Assembly (NCBI GenBank): GCA_037129475.1
Contig: JBAXUY010000036.1
Location: forward strand, 1 to 26,466
From: RGVT01 sp037129475
GTDB taxonomy: Bacteria > Planctomycetota > Planctomycetia > Pirellulales > UBA1268
Reading direction: 5' to 3'
DNA length: 26,466 nucleotides
Below the pieces are notes generated by a model that saw nothing but the letters and a program-made list of their open reading frames with translations, ran no database searches and was not told the DNA's origin. Shown here one piece after another: positions 15,877-24,679 of the stretch; the stretch's first letter is position 1; every line of letters begins with the position of its first letter. The position numbers were made by a program, and so were the translations under genes.

Positions 15877-17282
15877 CGGCGCCGCCTCTCGTTCGTCGCG
15901 CGTCCGCGGCGGTCGGCAAGCCAGTTCACCCAGGCTCGCTCCCCGTCGGCCATCCGCTCGAGCAGCCGCCACAGCGGCCCCACCACGACGCGCGTCACCG
16001 CCATCTCCTCGAAGCCGCGTTCCAGGGCGATCCGGTAGAGCGCACGCTGCGCAGCGGCGGGCAGTATCTGGCGCAGCGACCACGCCCCCGGGCCGGGGTG
16101 ACCGCCGAGGGCGGCCTCGAGTTCGTGCCGGTCGTGCAGCGCCGACGGGGAGCGCAGGATCTGCAGGCTGCGGAGGATCGCATGGCTCACGATGTGCACG
16201 AGCGCGACCACGCGCAGTCCGAGCCCGATCTCGACGAAGATGATTCCCGCCTGCGTCATCGACGCGTAGGCCAACAGGCTCTTGAGGTCCGTCTGCACGC
16301 GGCCGACCATCGCTGCATGCAGCGCCGTGGCGACGCCCACGAAGACGAGCAGCGCCCGCGCCGCCGGGGCCGCCTCGAGCAGCGCCTCGCACCGCAGGAG
16401 CACGTAGGCCCCCGCGTGGATCGACAGGGCACCGTAGAAGATCGCGCTCGAGGGCGTCGGCCCCTCCATGGCCCTCGGCAGCCAATTGGAAAAGGGCACC
16501 TGCGCGCTTTTCCCCATCGCGGCGAAGACGAGCAGCAGCGACACCACCGTGGCGGTCGCCGGGGGCACCAGGCTCTCACCATTCGGCCAGGTGCCGGAAA
16601 AAAGCCGCTCGAAGTCGCCGGAGCCGACGGCCCGGTGCACGACCACGCCGGCGGTGAGCAACCCTACGTCGCAGATCCGGTAGGTGATGAAGGCCCGCAG
16701 TGCAGCCTTCACGGCGTTGGCCCGCTCGTGGAAGAAGCCGATCAGGAGCGTCGACGAGATGCCGACGAATTCCCAGCCCGCGAACAGCACGTCGATGCTG
16801 CTGGCGAGCACCATGAGGTTCATGCCCGTTCCAAAGAGCGCCAGGAGCACGAAGAACCGGGTGAAACCCGGCTCGCGGTGGAGATACTTCCCGGCGAAGG
16901 CGTTGACGAGCGCACACAGGCCGGTTGAGAAACACACGTAGGGCACCGACAGGCCGTCGGCCACGAGGTCGATCGTGGCCTCGTGGTGCCCCACCCCGAA
17001 CCACGTCCCGAGGTGGACGACCTCCGGGGCGAAGCCCCGCGACGCGATCACGACGAACACCACGAGCCCCGCCACGAATCCGGCGGTGAAGCCGCCACCG
17101 ACGAGCCGAGTCGTCGTCCGTTCCGCGAGCGGCCTGCCCAGGAGCGCCGGCAGCCCAACGGCCACGAGCGTGGCCAACGGCGCCGCCACCTGGGCGACCA
17201 CGAGGAGCGAGACGAGGGCATGCGTCGTCCCGCCGCCTGATGTCGGCATCCCGAACGCCGAGAGCATTCCAGAGATGTTCAT
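15873..17282 (-). CDS. dabB: DabB / MpsA: NuoL-like ion-conducting subunit of inorganic-carbon transporter
   Basis: The product is 469 aa, multi-spanning, in the PF00361 family. It keeps the functional residues lost in its neighbour: FAGWEFVGISSTLLIGFF with the helix-5 glutamate (Glu171), and MGKSAQVPFSNWLPRAMEGPTPSSA with the helix-7 lysine (Lys258) and the TPSSA turn. GRVQTDLKSLLAYASMTQAG is also diagnostic. It lacks the long lateral helix of complex I NuoL, as expected for DabB. In Halothiobacillus DabAB and Staphylococcus MpsAB this subunit couples a cation gradient to the CO2/bicarbonate step carried out by DabA. The ATG overlaps the dabA stop (ATGA). Confidence 0.9.
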   Translation of the reverse strand: MNISGMLSAFGMPTSGGGTTHALVSLLVVAQVAAPLATLVAVGLPALLGRPLAERTTTRLVGGGFTAGFVAGLVVFVVIASRGFAPEVVHLGTWFGVGHHEATIDLVADGLSVPYVCFSTGLCALVNAFAGKYLHREPGFTRFFVLLALFGTGMNLMVLASSIDVLFAGWEFVGISSTLLIGFFHERANAVKAALRAFITYRICDVGLLTAGVVVHRAVGSGDFERLFSGTWPNGESLVPPATATVVSLLLVFAAMGKSAQVPFSNWLPRAMEGPTPSSAIFYGALSIHAGAYVLLRCEALLEAAPAARALLVFVGVATALHAAMVGRVQTDLKSLLAYASMTQAGIIFVEIGLGLRVVALVHIVSHAILRSLQILRSPSALHDRHELEAALGGHPGPGAWSLRQILPAAAQRALYRIALERGFEEMAVTRVVVGPLWRLLERMADGERAWVNWLADRRGRATNERRRR

Positions 17283-20167
17283 GCGGGTACCGTCTCGCCA
17301 TCGGCGGTGGCCAGCCCCGCGAGGATACGGGCTGGAGGAAGGTTTCCGCGATGCCCCGAGTACCAGGCACGCGAATTCTCGACGATGGCGATTCGGTCCA
17401 CGCCGCACTCGAACGGCACGAACTTTCCGCGGTCGAACACGGCGATCCCGCCGCCGTCCGGGTGCCAGGCGGCCACCTGGACCCAGCGGTTTTCCACCAG
17501 GCGCTTCACGACCGGCAGGCTCTCGACCGCGGCGAGAATGCGGTCCTGCGGCGCGTCGATCACGATCAGGAGCCGCACCGGCTCGTGGATCTCGACCGTC
17601 TGCCAGGGCAGGCCGGTGCGCAGGTCGCTCGCGTGGCCGTCCATGACACCGATCAGGCCCGTGATGTTGTGCGGGAGTTTCGTGCCGCAGCCGTAGCCGC
17701 GCGGATCGATGCAGGAGAACATGTACGCGAGATTGATACCGGAGCCGACGGGGCCGACGGCCGCGAGCGTGCGGGCGAGGATCGCCCCGTCGCCATCCGC
17801 GGCCGGGTCGTACGAGACGAGAAAGGCCCGGCGGTCGAGAAACAGTCCACGCGTGCGCCAGCGCCGGCCGATGACGCACACCGCGTTGGTGGCGTGGCCG
17901 TATTCCGGACGCACCTGCGCGAGGTCGCTCGCCCGTCCCTCGACCCGCGCCAGGGCCTCCTGTGGCTCCACGTCGAGCGGCACCGAATCAAACCGCCGGC
18001 AACGCTCGTGGGCGTCGCACCGTCTGGCCTCGTCGCAGGCGGCTACGATCCTTTGAAACTCGGCCCGATTGTCGGCGGGCAGGAGCGGCACGTCGAAGAA
18101 CTCGAGCGCGTCGGAACAGGTGTCCTGCATGGCGCCCACGAAGACGGTGTCGGCCGGTATCTCGAGTCCCGCCCCGGCGAGCACCCGTCGCACGCGTGGG
18201 TCGTTCGCCATCAGGGCGAAGGCGCGGGCGTTGGGGCCGCCGCGGCCGCCGCCGCAGGCGCCGCAGTCGTAGGCGCTCTCGTGGGGATTGTTGAGGCTCG
18301 TCGAGGCGTGCCCGATGACGACGACCAGCCGCGAGAACCGCGTGGTCAGGCCGATGTCCTCGAGCAGGCGGCGCACCATGCCCGCCATCTCGTCGACGCT
18401 GAACCCGGCCCTCGTGCCATCCGGCAGCGGCGCCTCCTCCACGCGCTCGATGGCCAGCCGCGTGGGAATCCGGCGCTGGGCCAGGCTCCGGGCCTTCTTG
18501 AAGATGGCGGCCGTCGCTCGCGGGAACGCCACGCGGGCCACCAGCGGCACCGCGGCCAGGGCCCCGCCCACCGCGGTGAACAGCCCGCCGCGAAACAGCG
18601 TGCGACTGCCGCTGGAAACGCTGCCGACGAGCTGGCCGAGTTGACGCCGCACCCGCTGACGAAACTCGTGGTCGGAGAGCGCGGCCGCCTCGGGAACCTC
18701 GACCACCGTGTGGCTCGGCCGCATCACAATTGGACAAAGGGGCGTCGCATGCCAGTCGTCGATGCCGCGGTAGTACATCGGCACGGCAAAGAAACCGGCC
18801 GCGCCGAAGGTTTCGCACGCCGGCTCGATCTCCTCGAAGTGCCGCCGGAACGACTCGCAGCGCTCGTCCATGCAGAACACCAGCTGCGCCCGCGGCCGGT
18901 CGGACGGCGGCGGGCAGGCATGCCGTTCGTGGGCCGCGAGGGCGTCGAGCGTTTCGACGCGATGCCGCCGCTCGTAGGCGAGGTGGAAGAGCCGGCGCCG
19001 CCGGACGGCGCCGAACGCATGGATCGTGGCCTCGAACTGCATCAACTGGTTCTCGTCGAGCACGCGGATGTCGTGCGCCGAGAGGCCGACGAGCTGCGCC
19101 GCCTGGAAGAGCAGGTAGGCCCGCGCCACGCTGCCGGCGCCGCGGCGCGGCGGGAAACGGTCGCGGAGTTCCGTCCACAGTCCGGCAAGGTCGTCGGCCC
19201 GGCCGAACCGCGGCGCGATCCACTGCGCGGCCAGGCGATCGAGCAGCAGCCGCAGCGCCAAAAAGTCCTCAAGACGGGCCGGCACCGCCTCCACGGGCGC
19301 GCGGTCCGGCCGCTGCTCGAACTGTCTGATCATGCCGGCCCACCCCCGCAGCGCGAGGATCGATGAGACGACGAACTCCTCCTGATGCTCCGGCGGGATG
19401 CCGAGCAGCCGGAGTTCGTCGAGGATCACGTCGCCGGCGGATTTCCCGCGGATGGCGGACAGTGCCGCCGGGAGCCGTGCGGTCCAAGGCTCGGTCGGCC
19501 CGATCGGCCCGGAATACAGATCCACCACGGCCGCCAGAAGACCGCGCTCGCGGCCGGGCATCGGCCATGCCGCCACGCCCTGGTCGAGGAACGCCGCGCA
19601 AACCCGGATCAGAAACGCATGCACCAGGGCGTCGGTGTCGACTTCCGGGTCGAGGGCCACGAACAGGTCGCGAAACCGCACGGGAGGACGACGGCCGAAC
19701 ACTGGTGCCCGGATGAGCGATACGGCCTCCACGCAGGAGTGCCAGAGATCCTCGATCTCGTCGCGTTCAACGGCGTCGCTTTCGGTGAGCGTCCAGCGGA
19801 CCGCCACGTCATCCTCCTGCCGCACCGGATGCTGGAGCAGGGCCAGCAGCAGCGTGCGCAGCCGTACGCGTCCGCCGGCCAGGTGGTCGTCGCCGCGGTC
19901 TCCGAGTTCGTCGTCGAGCACGGCTTCGAGATCGGCCACGCGGATGCGGCCGCTGGCCAGTTCCTCGCGATACCGCGACTCCGGCAGGAAGGGCTCGGTG
20001 CCGTAGAGGCCCGCCGCCTCGACGACGGCGTCCTCGAACGGCGTGCCCTCGAAGCCCTGAAGGATATTCTGCGCGACGAAGACGCCGATCGGTCCCTGGG
20101 TCGGCAGATAGCCGGCGGCCCGCTCGATGGCACGCCGAATCTCCTCGAGGCGGTCGGTGGTTTCCAT
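17279..20167 (-). CDS. dabA: DabA / MpsB: inorganic-carbon transporter subunit (DUF2309, carbonic anhydrase-like)
   Basis: The product is 962 aa, within the family range. The four residues corresponding to the zinc-site Cys-Asp-His-Cys of characterised DabA are visible: Cys432 and Asp434 in VFCMDERCESF, His620 in VVVIGHAS, and Cys635 in SAYDCGACGG. The N-terminal family motif (YLPTQGPIGVFVAQNIL, 20-36) and the C-terminal KLPHNITGLIGVMDGHASD plus LPWQTVEIHEPVRLL are intact, so the gene appears functional. DabA is a cytoplasmic, membrane-associated protein with a beta-carbonic-anhydrase-like site that converts CO2 to bicarbonate only when coupled to DabB. It is the first gene of the operon; no clear ribosome binding site precedes the ATG. 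Confidence 0.95.
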   Translation of the reverse strand: METTDRLEEIRRAIERAAGYLPTQGPIGVFVAQNILQGFEGTPFEDAVVEAAGLYGTEPFLPESRYREELASGRIRVADLEAVLDDELGDRGDDHLAGGRVRLRTLLLALLQHPVRQEDDVAVRWTLTESDAVERDEIEDLWHSCVEAVSLIRAPVFGRRPPVRFRDLFVALDPEVDTDALVHAFLIRVCAAFLDQGVAAWPMPGRERGLLAAVVDLYSGPIGPTEPWTARLPAALSAIRGKSAGDVILDELRLLGIPPEHQEEFVVSSILALRGWAGMIRQFEQRPDRAPVEAVPARLEDFLALRLLLDRLAAQWIAPRFGRADDLAGLWTELRDRFPPRRGAGSVARAYLLFQAAQLVGLSAHDIRVLDENQLMQFEATIHAFGAVRRRRLFHLAYERRHRVETLDALAAHERHACPPPSDRPRAQLVFCMDERCESFRRHFEEIEPACETFGAAGFFAVPMYYRGIDDWHATPLCPIVMRPSHTVVEVPEAAALSDHEFRQRVRRQLGQLVGSVSSGSRTLFRGGLFTAVGGALAAVPLVARVAFPRATAAIFKKARSLAQRRIPTRLAIERVEEAPLPDGTRAGFSVDEMAGMVRRLLEDIGLTTRFSRLVVVIGHASTSLNNPHESAYDCGACGGGRGGPNARAFALMANDPRVRRVLAGAGLEIPADTVFVGAMQDTCSDALEFFDVPLLPADNRAEFQRIVAACDEARRCDAHERCRRFDSVPLDVEPQEALARVEGRASDLAQVRPEYGHATNAVCVIGRRWRTRGLFLDRRAFLVSYDPAADGDGAILARTLAAVGPVGSGINLAYMFSCIDPRGYGCGTKLPHNITGLIGVMDGHASDLRTGLPWQTVEIHEPVRLLIVIDAPQDRILAAVESLPVVKRLVENRWVQVAAWHPDGGGIAVFDRGKFVPFECGVDRIAIVENSRAWYSGHRGNLPPARILAGLATADGETVPA

Positions 20168-20625
20168 CTGGCGGGGTGCGGGAACCGGCGGGATGCGGGC
20201 GGAAAATCCGAGTATCGCACGGACCCGCCTCGATCAGCACTCCACACTTCGAGGGAAGCCCTTGCAATCCCGTCAGTGAGTCCGGGTGTCCCGGTGATTT
20301 TTTGCCCTATTTCCCGGGTGCCGAAGCGGCCGGCCCGCCGGGGCTTGCCTCCCGGCCAGCGCCGGCGAAGGGTAGGTCAGAGCTGGGACGGGCGTGAGAG
20401 CGATCCGCTCGCACGAACGTCTCGGTGACAGTGGCTCGGAAGACGAGTTGCCCAGTTCTGCGTCTCGCGCGGGACTGAGGCGCCGCGTAGGCCGACGCGT
20501 GTGAATGCAAGGGCGTTCGTGCGCGGTCGCCCTTCTTTACGTGGCGCCGATCCAGGTATGTCGGCACCCTTCAAGGTGCAGCGGATGCCGCCGGATTCAC
20601 CGTGTTTCCAGCGGAGTTTCTTCCC
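20168..20625. other. Divergent intergenic region between dabA and first PEP-CTERM gene
   Basis: 458 nt without a convincing gene. It must contain the promoters of the dab operon (-) and the PEP-CTERM gene (+), but I cannot point to a clean sigma70 box pair. There is a T-run (GATTTTTTG at 20300-20308) after a short CCGG-rich palindrome, and a near-palindrome GCACCCTTCAAGGTGC just upstream of the PEP-CTERM start. Small frames in both strands look non-coding. Confidence 0.5.
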
Positions 20626-21504
20626 ATGGTCAGATCGATTTCCCTGCGTGCCGTTTTTAGATTCCTGAACCGGGCCGGCTGGCCGGCCCTCGTGCTCGCT
20701 CCAGCCCTCGCATTGCTCACGGCAGCGCCGTCGCATGGCGATGTCATCTACACCGGCTCGAGCGTGGTGTTCAGCGGCTCGAACGGAGCGGGGCTCGCCG
20801 CCCGGGCCACGTTCACGACCAGCGGCTCTAACGTGCTCAAGCTTCTCCTCGAGAACATCTCGAGTTCACCGACGATGTCGCCGGCCGAACTGCTCACGAG
20901 CTTCTACTTCAACGTGCTCACCGGCACGACGACCGGCACGCCGGCCCCGCTGACGTACCAAAACGCCACCGGGCAAGTGTATCTGACGAAAAAGAACCAG
21001 CCCGACAAGCCCGCGTCGTATGTGCCGCCCAACACGGTGACGTTCCCGGATCCACCGCAGCCCTCGAATCTCCAGGCGTTCGTCGCGAATGACGACACCT
21101 GGCAGTTCAAGAGCGGGCTCGCGCTCGTGGCAACTGGCCCACCCTTGGCATTCGGCGTGGGCACCGTGGGGAACTCGTCGCTGACGCCAAACAACTTCAA
21201 CGGCAACATCGTCGACGGGTTCGACTTCGGGATCTACAAGGGCGACGTGACGACACAGAATCTCGACGACACCTTGCTCGTCAAGGATGCGGCGATGTTC
21301 GAGTTTGCCGGATTCGGCGGCTTCAACCTTGCTCAGGTGACGCCGCACGTCGTGTTCGGATTCGGCACGAATCCCGACTGCATCATCGCAGTGCCGGAGC
21401 CAGGGGCGCTGGTGATCGCCACGGTCGGGATCGCCGCCTGCGGCGCGTGGCAACTGCGCCGGCGCCGTGATGCGGCGCTCGGCGGCACGAACGCCTGCAT
21501 CTGA
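20626..21504 (+). CDS. PEP-CTERM surface protein 1
   Basis: The product is 292 aa. A signal peptide (PALVLAPALALLTAAPSHGD) is followed by a beta-rich, Ser/Thr/Asn-rich exported domain and, at the C-terminus, the exosortase sorting signal: VPEPGALV, a hydrophobic helix and the basic cluster LRRRRD. The segment ending VVFGFGTNPD just before the signal is typical of a family of exosortase-dependent surface proteins found in planctomycetes. Exosortase cleaves at PEP and the protein is displayed in the envelope or exopolysaccharide matrix. The start at 20626 has GGAG 9 nt upstream; an in-frame GTG at 20602 is not supported. No exosortase gene lies in the window. Confidence 0.85.
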   Translation: MVRSISLRAVFRFLNRAGWPALVLAPALALLTAAPSHGDVIYTGSSVVFSGSNGAGLAARATFTTSGSNVLKLLLENISSSPTMSPAELLTSFYFNVLTGTTTGTPAPLTYQNATGQVYLTKKNQPDKPASYVPPNTVTFPDPPQPSNLQAFVANDDTWQFKSGLALVATGPPLAFGVGTVGNSSLTPNNFNGNIVDGFDFGIYKGDVTTQNLDDTLLVKDAAMFEFAGFGGFNLAQVTPHVVFGFGTNPDCIIAVPEPGALVIATVGIAACGAWQLRRRRDAALGGTNACI

Positions 21505-21587
21505 ACGGTCGTCTGTGGCCGCACGCATGCGGCTACGCATCGGGCAGGGGACGCCACGCCACTCACCCTGACTCGTGGAGGTGCGTC

Positions 21588-22562
21588 ATGAACCATTCGA
21601 ATCAATTACCGGTTGCCCGCGATCGTGAAGCCCGCTCCCGGGTCGCCAGGGCGGCCGTGCAGAGCATCTGGTCGGCGTGCCTCGTGTTTCTCGTGGCACT
21701 GCTGCTCTTGATCGCCCTGCCGCAGGCCCGCGCGGTGCCGATCGTCAACAACGAGTTCGACTTCGCGCTCGGGCCGCTCGGCTGGACCCCGCAGCCCGTC
21801 GGCAAACTCGGGCTCACGCCGCCGGCCACCGGGGGCAAGCAGTGGACCCACGCAAACGGCGAGTGGGAGGTGAACTGGTCGCCCGTGAGCGGCCCGCTCG
21901 TGGCCACGGGCAACTATCTGACGAGCCCGCTGATCGATCCGGCCGGACCGCTCCAAGGGCTGCCTGTCGATGCCTTCCGCATCAGCGTCGCCCACAAGTT
22001 CAACTTCTCGAGTTCATCGAGCGTGCCCCCGGCAGCCGGCCAGGTCGTCTACAGCATCAACGGCGGGCCGTTCGTCGGGCTGCCGGTGTCGGCGTGGTCC
22101 ACAGGCAACGTGAACACGCCCGAGCCGCTCTTCGGCCCCAACCCGCTGTGGCCGAACTACGTCGGCCAGACCTCGCTGGTGGTCCCGGGCTTCACGCCTC
22201 CAATCGGCGTCTATTCTGATCTCTTTCCCCTCGTCAACGGCGGCGCGTCGTTCACCGGGGCGACACCAGGCTATTCGAACACGGGCGGCACGTTCGTGCC
22301 GAGCGTCGCGGTTCTCGACATCCCGCTGATCGTGATCACCGATTTCCGCGTGCGGCTCATCAATGCGAACCTCGGCTCGAATTGCCCCGAAGATGCAGGC
22401 TGGGACGTACGCTACCTGCAGGTCGACTTCGCCGCCCCCGAGCCCGGCAGCTTCCTCCTTGCGGCCGTCGGAATCTCGGGAACGATCGGATTTCACTTCA
22501 TGAAGCGGAAACGCGGACATCGGAAAACAGTTGAGGAGGCGAGGGGCTGCCCCTGCCGTTGA
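21588..22562 (+). CDS. PEP-CTERM surface protein 2
   Basis: The product is 324 aa. It has a long signal region (helix LVFLVALLLLIALPQARA), a beta-rich body (NNEFDFALGPLGWTP, then YLTSPLIDPAG; a pattern like a carbohydrate-binding or laminin-like jelly roll) and a C-terminal sorting signal APEPGSFLLAAVG, helix, then KRKRGHRK. About 14 further residues follow the basic cluster and end GCPCR; these are encoded by an intergenic repeat. The ATG has GGAGG 6 nt upstream. The gene is 83 nt after PEP-CTERM 1 and probably co-transcribed, although a small GCCGC/GCGGC hairpin lies in the gap. Ligand unknown. Confidence 0.85.
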   Translation: MNHSNQLPVARDREARSRVARAAVQSIWSACLVFLVALLLLIALPQARAVPIVNNEFDFALGPLGWTPQPVGKLGLTPPATGGKQWTHANGEWEVNWSPVSGPLVATGNYLTSPLIDPAGPLQGLPVDAFRISVAHKFNFSSSSSVPPAAGQVVYSINGGPFVGLPVSAWSTGNVNTPEPLFGPNPLWPNYVGQTSLVVPGFTPPIGVYSDLFPLVNGGASFTGATPGYSNTGGTFVPSVAVLDIPLIVITDFRVRLINANLGSNCPEDAGWDVRYLQVDFAAPEPGSFLLAAVGISGTIGFHFMKRKRGHRKTVEEARGCPCR

Positions 22563-22674
22563 GACGGCGTATGTGACCAGCGCAGGCAGGGATGCCGGAG
22601 CGCAGGCACATCCGAGTGAGCGGAGGCCTGGAGGGCCGCAGTGAACGTCCGGCGAGACGGCACGGGGCTGCCCC
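22543..22674. repeat. Repeat-rich region between convergent genes
   Basis: GGGGCTGCCCC occurs at 22543-22553 and again at 22664-22674; GAGACGGC occurs at 22561-22568 and 22654-22661, giving a mirrored order. Between them are short palindromic pieces (GGCCTGGAGGGCC). It looks like an extragenic repeat element distinct from copies A-D, lying over the 3' end of the PEP-CTERM gene. Confidence 0.6.
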
Positions 22675-22682
22675 GAGCCGGT

Positions 22683-23813
22683 TCAATACCTCGCCTCCAA
22701 GCCGATCGTGATCCCCTGCACCCAGACGCTGCCGCCGGTGTCGGTGCGGCCGGCGAGCTTTTCCTCCTGGCCAGGACACACGTCCTGCGCGAGCAACTGA
22801 TTCGGGGCCTGGGCGATCCCGCCCAGCCAGAAGGCGGCGTAGCCACCCCGCACCGAAAGCCAGTCGTAGATGTCGTACACGGCCGTCAGGCCGACCTCGC
22901 CCACGAAGGCGGCCTGCCCGATCGTGGAACTCACGCCGAGCGCCGTGGGCGGCAGCGTGGCCGTGGTGGTGCGCACCGACGTCTGCACGGCGTTGTTGTA
23001 GTAGACGCCGGCCTTGCCGAGCCCCTCGATCCGGAACGGACCGCCCAGTCCATAGAGGATCGAATCGGCGCCGGCCTGCCAGCCGTAGAGATCGTTGAAC
23101 GTCGACGTCTGGTAGCCGTCGAGGATGAGGCCGTCGGCGAAGCTCGTGCCGATCCCGATCGCCTCGCGCCACTCGACCCAGCGGAACCCCGTCAGCCACT
23201 GCCAGCCGCCGTCGGTCGGAAATCGGCGATTGATCTCGAAGCTCTGCAGGGCGCTCGACATGTTTGCCGCCACGTTGTTCGCCGGAATGTCGCTGGGGCA
23301 GCAATAGATGCCGTGCGACGTCTGGAAGTAGCCGTCGACGCTGCTCGGCAGCTCGCGCACCGCCTCGAACGTCTGCACGCGGAGGTAGTTGAACTCGATC
23401 GCGCCGTCGTCGCCCGTGTGGCGGAAGAGCGTGAGCCGCGGGCCGGCGGCCAGACCGCTGCCGAGTTGGTTGGCATCGAGCGCGGTCGCGCCGGATGCAT
23501 TCTCGAAGAGCACGAGCCCCTGCGGCGACTGCCGCCAGAGCAGGAGCGCCTCGGCCCGGCCCGACCAGAGCGGGTCGACGCCGAGTGGATCGAGCACGTG
23601 CGGCACGCGGCAGCAGTCGGGCGGGCAGGAGGCCGATGGGCAGTCTGCAGCACTCACCAGCATCCCGTCGAAGACGAGCGGTTCGAGAGCGACGTCGTCG
23701 GCCTGCACCCGGCGCACGAACCCGAGCGCCACCAGGACTGCAATGGTCACGGCCACCAGCCACTCCCAGCCGTCCCAGTGCCCCGCAGCCTGCCCCCGTA
23801 ACGCTCGTTCCAT
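22683..23813 (-). CDS. BBP7-family outer-membrane beta-barrel protein
   Basis: The product is 376 aa. A signal/anchor helix (WLVAVTIAVLVALGFV) precedes a Cys-rich segment (CPSASCPPDCCRVPHVL), then GRAEALLLWRQSP, which is characteristic of the planctomycete BBP7 family (DUF1551, PF07585). The remainder shows alternating beta strands (RLTLFRHTG, IEFNYLRVQTFEA, WLTGFRWVEWREA, VGEVGLTAVYDIY, LSVRGGYAAFWLGGIA) and ends with a terminal aromatic (ITIGLEARY), as expected for an outer-membrane barrel. The ATG has AAAGGAAG upstream. Function is unknown; a porin-like or structural role is possible. It is convergent with PEP-CTERM 2. Confidence 0.75.
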   Translation of the reverse strand: MERALRGQAAGHWDGWEWLVAVTIAVLVALGFVRRVQADDVALEPLVFDGMLVSAADCPSASCPPDCCRVPHVLDPLGVDPLWSGRAEALLLWRQSPQGLVLFENASGATALDANQLGSGLAAGPRLTLFRHTGDDGAIEFNYLRVQTFEAVRELPSSVDGYFQTSHGIYCCPSDIPANNVAANMSSALQSFEINRRFPTDGGWQWLTGFRWVEWREAIGIGTSFADGLILDGYQTSTFNDLYGWQAGADSILYGLGGPFRIEGLGKAGVYYNNAVQTSVRTTTATLPPTALGVSSTIGQAAFVGEVGLTAVYDIYDWLSVRGGYAAFWLGGIAQAPNQLLAQDVCPGQEEKLAGRTDTGGSVWVQGITIGLEARY

Positions 23814-24117
23814 GCCCCACGCTTCCTTTGCATTCGAGGCCGTGCCGCCTGCTTTTTTGAGGCCACACGGCGATTCCGGGAAGGACCGCCAGCACGCACC
23901 AGCACCACAACCCTACCCCTCTTTAGTGGGGTATCGGACTGCCAGGGGCGGGCGTGAACTTTTTTCGTCGCAGCCCCGACAGACGGCCTCGAAGGGGTCC
24001 GGACCGCGCCACAACGAAGACGGCCGGCGAGCGGGGATTTCCCCGCACCGCCGGCCGTTCGATCTGCCGAACGCCTTCGGCAACCGACTGGGAACCTGCG
24101 TCAATGTCGTGGTCGGC
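23814..24117. other. Intergenic region upstream of the BBP7 gene
   Basis: 304 nt with no gene. It holds a TACCCC/GGGGTA hairpin (23914-23933), a T-run (23957-23962), and the strong hairpin at 24021-24057 described separately. It must also carry the BBP7 promoter on the minus strand, which I could not identify. Confidence 0.5.
24021..24057 (-). terminator. Strong hairpin downstream of the first mpsC-like gene
   Basis: A 9-bp stem CGGCCGGCG/CGCCGGCCG (24021-24029, 24049-24057) encloses a second stem GCGGGG/CCCCGC with loop ATTT. It lies 60 nt past the stop of the minus-strand mpsC-like gene; the following minus-strand bases are only moderately T-rich (TCTTCGTTGT), so it may be a weak intrinsic terminator or a 3'-end stabiliser. 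Confidence 0.6.
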
Positions 24118-24528
24118 TCACTTGCGCTTGCGGTCGCGCACGCTCGGCACGGCGGCGAGTGTGAACACGAGCACTTCCTCGCCGGTGGCCGTGCTGATGT
24201 CGTGATGCACGCTCACCGGCTGCGAACCCGTGACGTCGTAGACGAGCTTCTCGAGCATCGGCCGTCCCGTAAGCACGAGGTGGCTGCGAAGCTGCTTGAG
24301 CAATTCGGCGCCGCGACCGTTGCCGTTGCCGTTGCCGTGCGACTCGATGAGCCGTTGCTCGGCGGCCGTGAGCACGCCTTGGAGATGGACGAAGAGTTTG
24401 TTGTCGATGAGGTGCGTGTGGATGTCGCGCGGCCCGCGGCCCATGTACTCCTGCTGGAAACGCGAGATTACGTCGCAGACCGCGGCCTCGATTTCTCCCT
24501 GCGACTTCGCACCTCGCGTGTCATCCAT
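24118..24528 (-). CDS. MpsC-family protein (DUF2294), paralogue A
   Basis: The product is 136 aa, soluble. It matches the MpsC/DUF2294 family (PF10057): SQGEIEAAVCDVISRFQQ, GRGPRDIHTHLI, LQGVLTAAEQRLI, then LLKQLRSHLVLTGRP and VHHDISTATGEEVLVFTL. Family length is about 110-130 aa. Between the two halves it carries a low-complexity HGNGNGNGRG insertion. MpsC is the third product of the staphylococcal mpsABC operon, whose MpsA and MpsB equal DabB and DabA; its mechanism is not known. The start is decided by AAGGAG upstream (24535-24540). It diverges from the csrA-containing operon and is closest to the C-terminal paralogue at 25746-26174, with about 60 percent identity by eye outside the insert. 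Confidence 0.85.
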   Translation of the reverse strand: MDDTRGAKSQGEIEAAVCDVISRFQQEYMGRGPRDIHTHLIDNKLFVHLQGVLTAAEQRLIESHGNGNGNGRGAELLKQLRSHLVLTGRPMLEKLVYDVTGSQPVSVHHDISTATGEEVLVFTLAAVPSVRDRKRK

Positions 24529-24633
24529 CGACGATCTCCTTCCGCCGCACCGACCACCCCCACCAGGGTGGGGTCCTCATGGCGGTGAATTCGTCGCTGG
24601 CGGCGGCTGTTCGTGAACCTCGACACACCCGCC

Positions 24634-24673
24634 GGAAAATTTTCCTTGCGTTTCCCATCTTGCCCAATATAAT
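24634..24673 (+). promoter_or_regulatory. Sigma70-like promoter with adjacent perfect palindrome
   Basis: TTGCGT (24646-24651), a 16-nt spacer and a consensus TATAAT (24668-24673) form a good housekeeping promoter, with a predicted start near 24680. Directly upstream, touching the -35 box, is the perfect 12-bp palindrome GGAAAATTTTCC (24634-24645), a possible operator or bent A/T element in otherwise GC-rich DNA. Confidence 0.7.
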
Positions 24674-24679
24674 CCTGCA

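Noticed and set aside
11894..15919. A single 1341-codon open frame on the minus strand
   Set aside because: Upstream of 14320 it runs out of phase through the NuoM-like membrane gene and is low-complexity Arg/Ala. The real ATPase gene starts at the GTG at 14320 with GGAGGG before it.
17240..19366. Long plus-strand open frame (708 codons)
   Set aside because: Antisense to dabA, no signatures; dabA itself is fully supported by motifs.
20252..20266. Possible sigma54 promoter (GG...TTGC) upstream of the PEP-CTERM gene
   Set aside because: The GG to GC distance is one base short of the required 10-nt spacing and the -24 box is poor.
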